Source of the DNA: Atherinomorus stipes
Taxonomy: Eukaryota; Chordata; Actinopteri; Atheriniformes; Atherinidae
NCBI GenBank assembly: GCA_023101725.1
Contig: JALJCO010008696.1
Span: 62,001 to 126,000, forward strand
Length of the DNA: 64,000 bases
Direction of reading: 5' to 3'
Part shown: piece by piece, positions 62,564 to 64,000 of the stretch
How the letters are laid out: each line of letters opens with the position of its first letter
How positions within the stretch are numbered: the stretch's first letter is position 1
Made by a program: the position numbers and the translations under genes
The notes under the pieces: model-generated
Told to the model about the DNA's origin: nothing
Database searches by the model: none
Seen by the model: the letters and a program-made list of their open reading frames with translations, nothing else

Positions 62564-62764
62564 GTGTTTAATTGTACAAACATAAAATCATGACAACAGT
62601 TGGGGAGAAAAATGATTGTACTGGATACTACGCTCAGCTCTAATTTCTGATGCTTAAGAAAACGAGAAAATTATTTCCAAAACTGTAATCAATTCGATTA
62701 AAAATCTGAATATTTAAAGTATGAAATGTAGGACAAAAGTGAAAAATCTGCTCATGGTGTATTT

Positions 62765-63373
62765 TTAAGACTCATCACTGGAGTCTTCAGAAGGAAATGC
62801 TGCCATTTTCCAGACATTCGCTGACTCATCACTACTCGACATCATTGCGTTAACTCCCATTGGCCGAGAACCAACCGCACCTGCTCTGCTATTGGCCAGG
62901 AGTTTGTAGAGGAGATTAAGAACATGGTTGTTATGGTTGACTGGAATTGGTCTGGCAACATCTGGCTGGGTCCTGATTGGTGCTTTGGTTTCTGGTTTCC
63001 TTGGTGGTGATGTCACCGGTGTTTTTTGGCCGTAGATATCACCTGCTGTAAAATTCTAAATGAGTTTATTTTGCACTGTTTTAACAAAATACAGTTTATT
63101 TAGATGGTAAAAAACAGATCTGGGAAGATAGTAAAAAGTATAAAAACATATTTTAAGCACTCATTCTGACCTTTCAAAGGTTTTCAGGTATATAAGTCAT
63201 AGGAACAGCCTACATGCTTACCTTCTGGGTGATGAGTGAGGTTGTTGCTGGTTCAGTTTCTGGCATGGGCGTGGTAGCATCAGCTGTAACGGCGAAAATC
63301 TTGCAGATGTCGTCTACAGCAGAGCCATCGATTTCTGGAAGCTCAAAACCCGACAGAGGCGGAAAAGGCTGAG
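62765..63373 (-). CDS. Unrecognised protein, last two coding exons, Ser/Asp-rich C-terminus
   Basis: Two exons read on the minus strand: 63373-63222 and 63055-62765, ending in TAA. The upstream exon enters in phase 1 after an acceptor (CTCCATTAG) and leaves in phase 0 at a good donor (AAG then GTAAGC). The acceptor ATTTAG at 63056 keeps frame. The visible 147 residues hold GFELPEIDGSAVDDICKIF, a Pro/Lys/Arg-rich linker, a hydrophobic helix VLNLLYKLL (contains the LxxLL pattern LYKLL) and an acidic serine tail with MSSSDES and EDSSDES. No domain was recognised and no function is assigned. The gene extends beyond the right edge. It converges with the cdkl2-like gene, with about 0.6 kb between stop codons. 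An alternative acceptor at 63047 would shift frame against the upstream exon, so it was not chosen. Confidence 0.6.
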
Positions 63374-63497
63374 CTAATGGAGAGAAATCAGACCTGTTAT
63401 TTCTGCATTAAGATCAACATAAAGAGAGGAGAGCATGAATGTTTTCCAGGCTGACAAACCATCTGTAACCAAGTAGTTTAGGTGTGTAAACATAACC

Positions 63498-63498
<1 letters not shown>

Positions 63499-63533
<35 letters not shown>

Positions 63534-63725
63534 AATATATATATATATATATATAAAAATATATATATATATATATATATTTTAACTGCCTAAACCTAGC
63601 CAAGCTGCAACTTAACATTTGTACTACCTTGAGAGATTCTGAAATGTCATCCAAACAAAGTTTATAAAAAGATTTTTTCCTGCACTTATTCTGCACCACC
63701 ACTGCCCCCCCCCCCCCCCCTTTTT
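63499..63725. repeat. Poly(A), (TA)n and poly(C) tracts
   Basis: About 30 A, then TA repeats to 63582. A separate run of about 18 C followed by T lies at 63704-63725. Upstream intron of the unknown minus-strand gene. Confidence 0.9.
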
Positions 63726-64000
63726 TATATAAACTATTACCATCTACATTTGAGTAATTACAGTAAGTATCAAAAGTAATTATGTAGTCCAACCAGCATA
63801 TAAGAGTAAATGGCCAGCATCTTAGTCATCTGAATTGTCACATTAGTTTAACAGAATTAGAAAGATGTCACAAAGCAGCTCGTTTAATGAACCATATTTT
63901 CTACGTTTCACAAAAGTAAAAGCTTTGATTTCTTGCAAAAAATAGTTAAACAGATGATGCAAATATCTCAGTTTTGTGTTTTGTTACAGTGAATGCACAA

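Noticed and set aside
63600..63700. Possible extra exon of the minus-strand unknown gene (SFYKLCLDDISESLK before a GTAGTA donor)
   Set aside because: Its phase does not match the exon at 63373 and its upstream side is a poly(C)/poly(T) tract.

Overview
This window looks like a piece of a teleost fish genome. The genes are spliced vertebrate genes with mostly short introns. The spaces between exons are filled with Tc1/mariner-like transposons, hAT-type and TTAA-flanked miniature elements, an L2-type LINE tail and long AT-rich microsatellites. I see no bacterial operons, CRISPR arrays, tRNA or rRNA genes. The species cannot be fixed from the sequence.

Four protein-coding genes are supported. 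(1) tec, minus strand, is represented by eight coding exons between 11780 and 460 (277 residues: PH, BTK motif, proline-rich, SH3, start of SH2). The rest of SH2 and the kinase domain lie off the left edge. A likely non-coding first exon sits near 26.0 kb. (2) txk, plus strand, is complete: sixteen exons give about 507-509 residues with a short cysteine string, SH3, SH2 and tyrosine kinase, ending at 49868. Two phase-compatible first exons are visible (32779 and 37255). (3) A cdkl2-like kinase gene, plus strand, is complete in ten coding exons from 52916 to 62128 (1061 residues). It has a CMGC kinase domain with a T-D-Y activation motif and a very long disordered tail, mostly from one 1953-nt exon. 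(4) An unrecognised gene on the minus strand has its last two coding exons at 63373-62765. It converges tail-to-tail with the cdkl2-like gene.

The layout is as follows. 0-12 kb holds the tec exons. 12-26 kb is the large tec intron 1, with a 66-bp minisatellite, composite elements and a Tc1 relic. 26-32.7 kb is the tec/txk divergent intergenic region, dominated by two Tc1-like elements, one of them carrying a double nested insertion. 32.7-50 kb is txk. 50-51.8 kb holds a miniature-element copy and a 100-bp (TA)n tract ahead of the next promoter. 51.8-62.2 kb is the cdkl2-like gene. 62.5-64 kb is the convergent unknown gene.

tec and txk are paralogous Tec-family kinases of immune-cell signalling and keep matching exon boundaries (for example the same 55-nt exon at the start of SH2 in both). 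Points worth a second look are an alanine at the txk kinase gatekeeper position, the divergent tec/txk orientation, alternative txk first exons, an almost identical inverted pair of ~700-bp elements 32 kb apart, and miniature elements that spread YY1-like and TCTCGCGAGA motifs. I did not find a convincing new biological system; most of the unusual structure is transposon biology.
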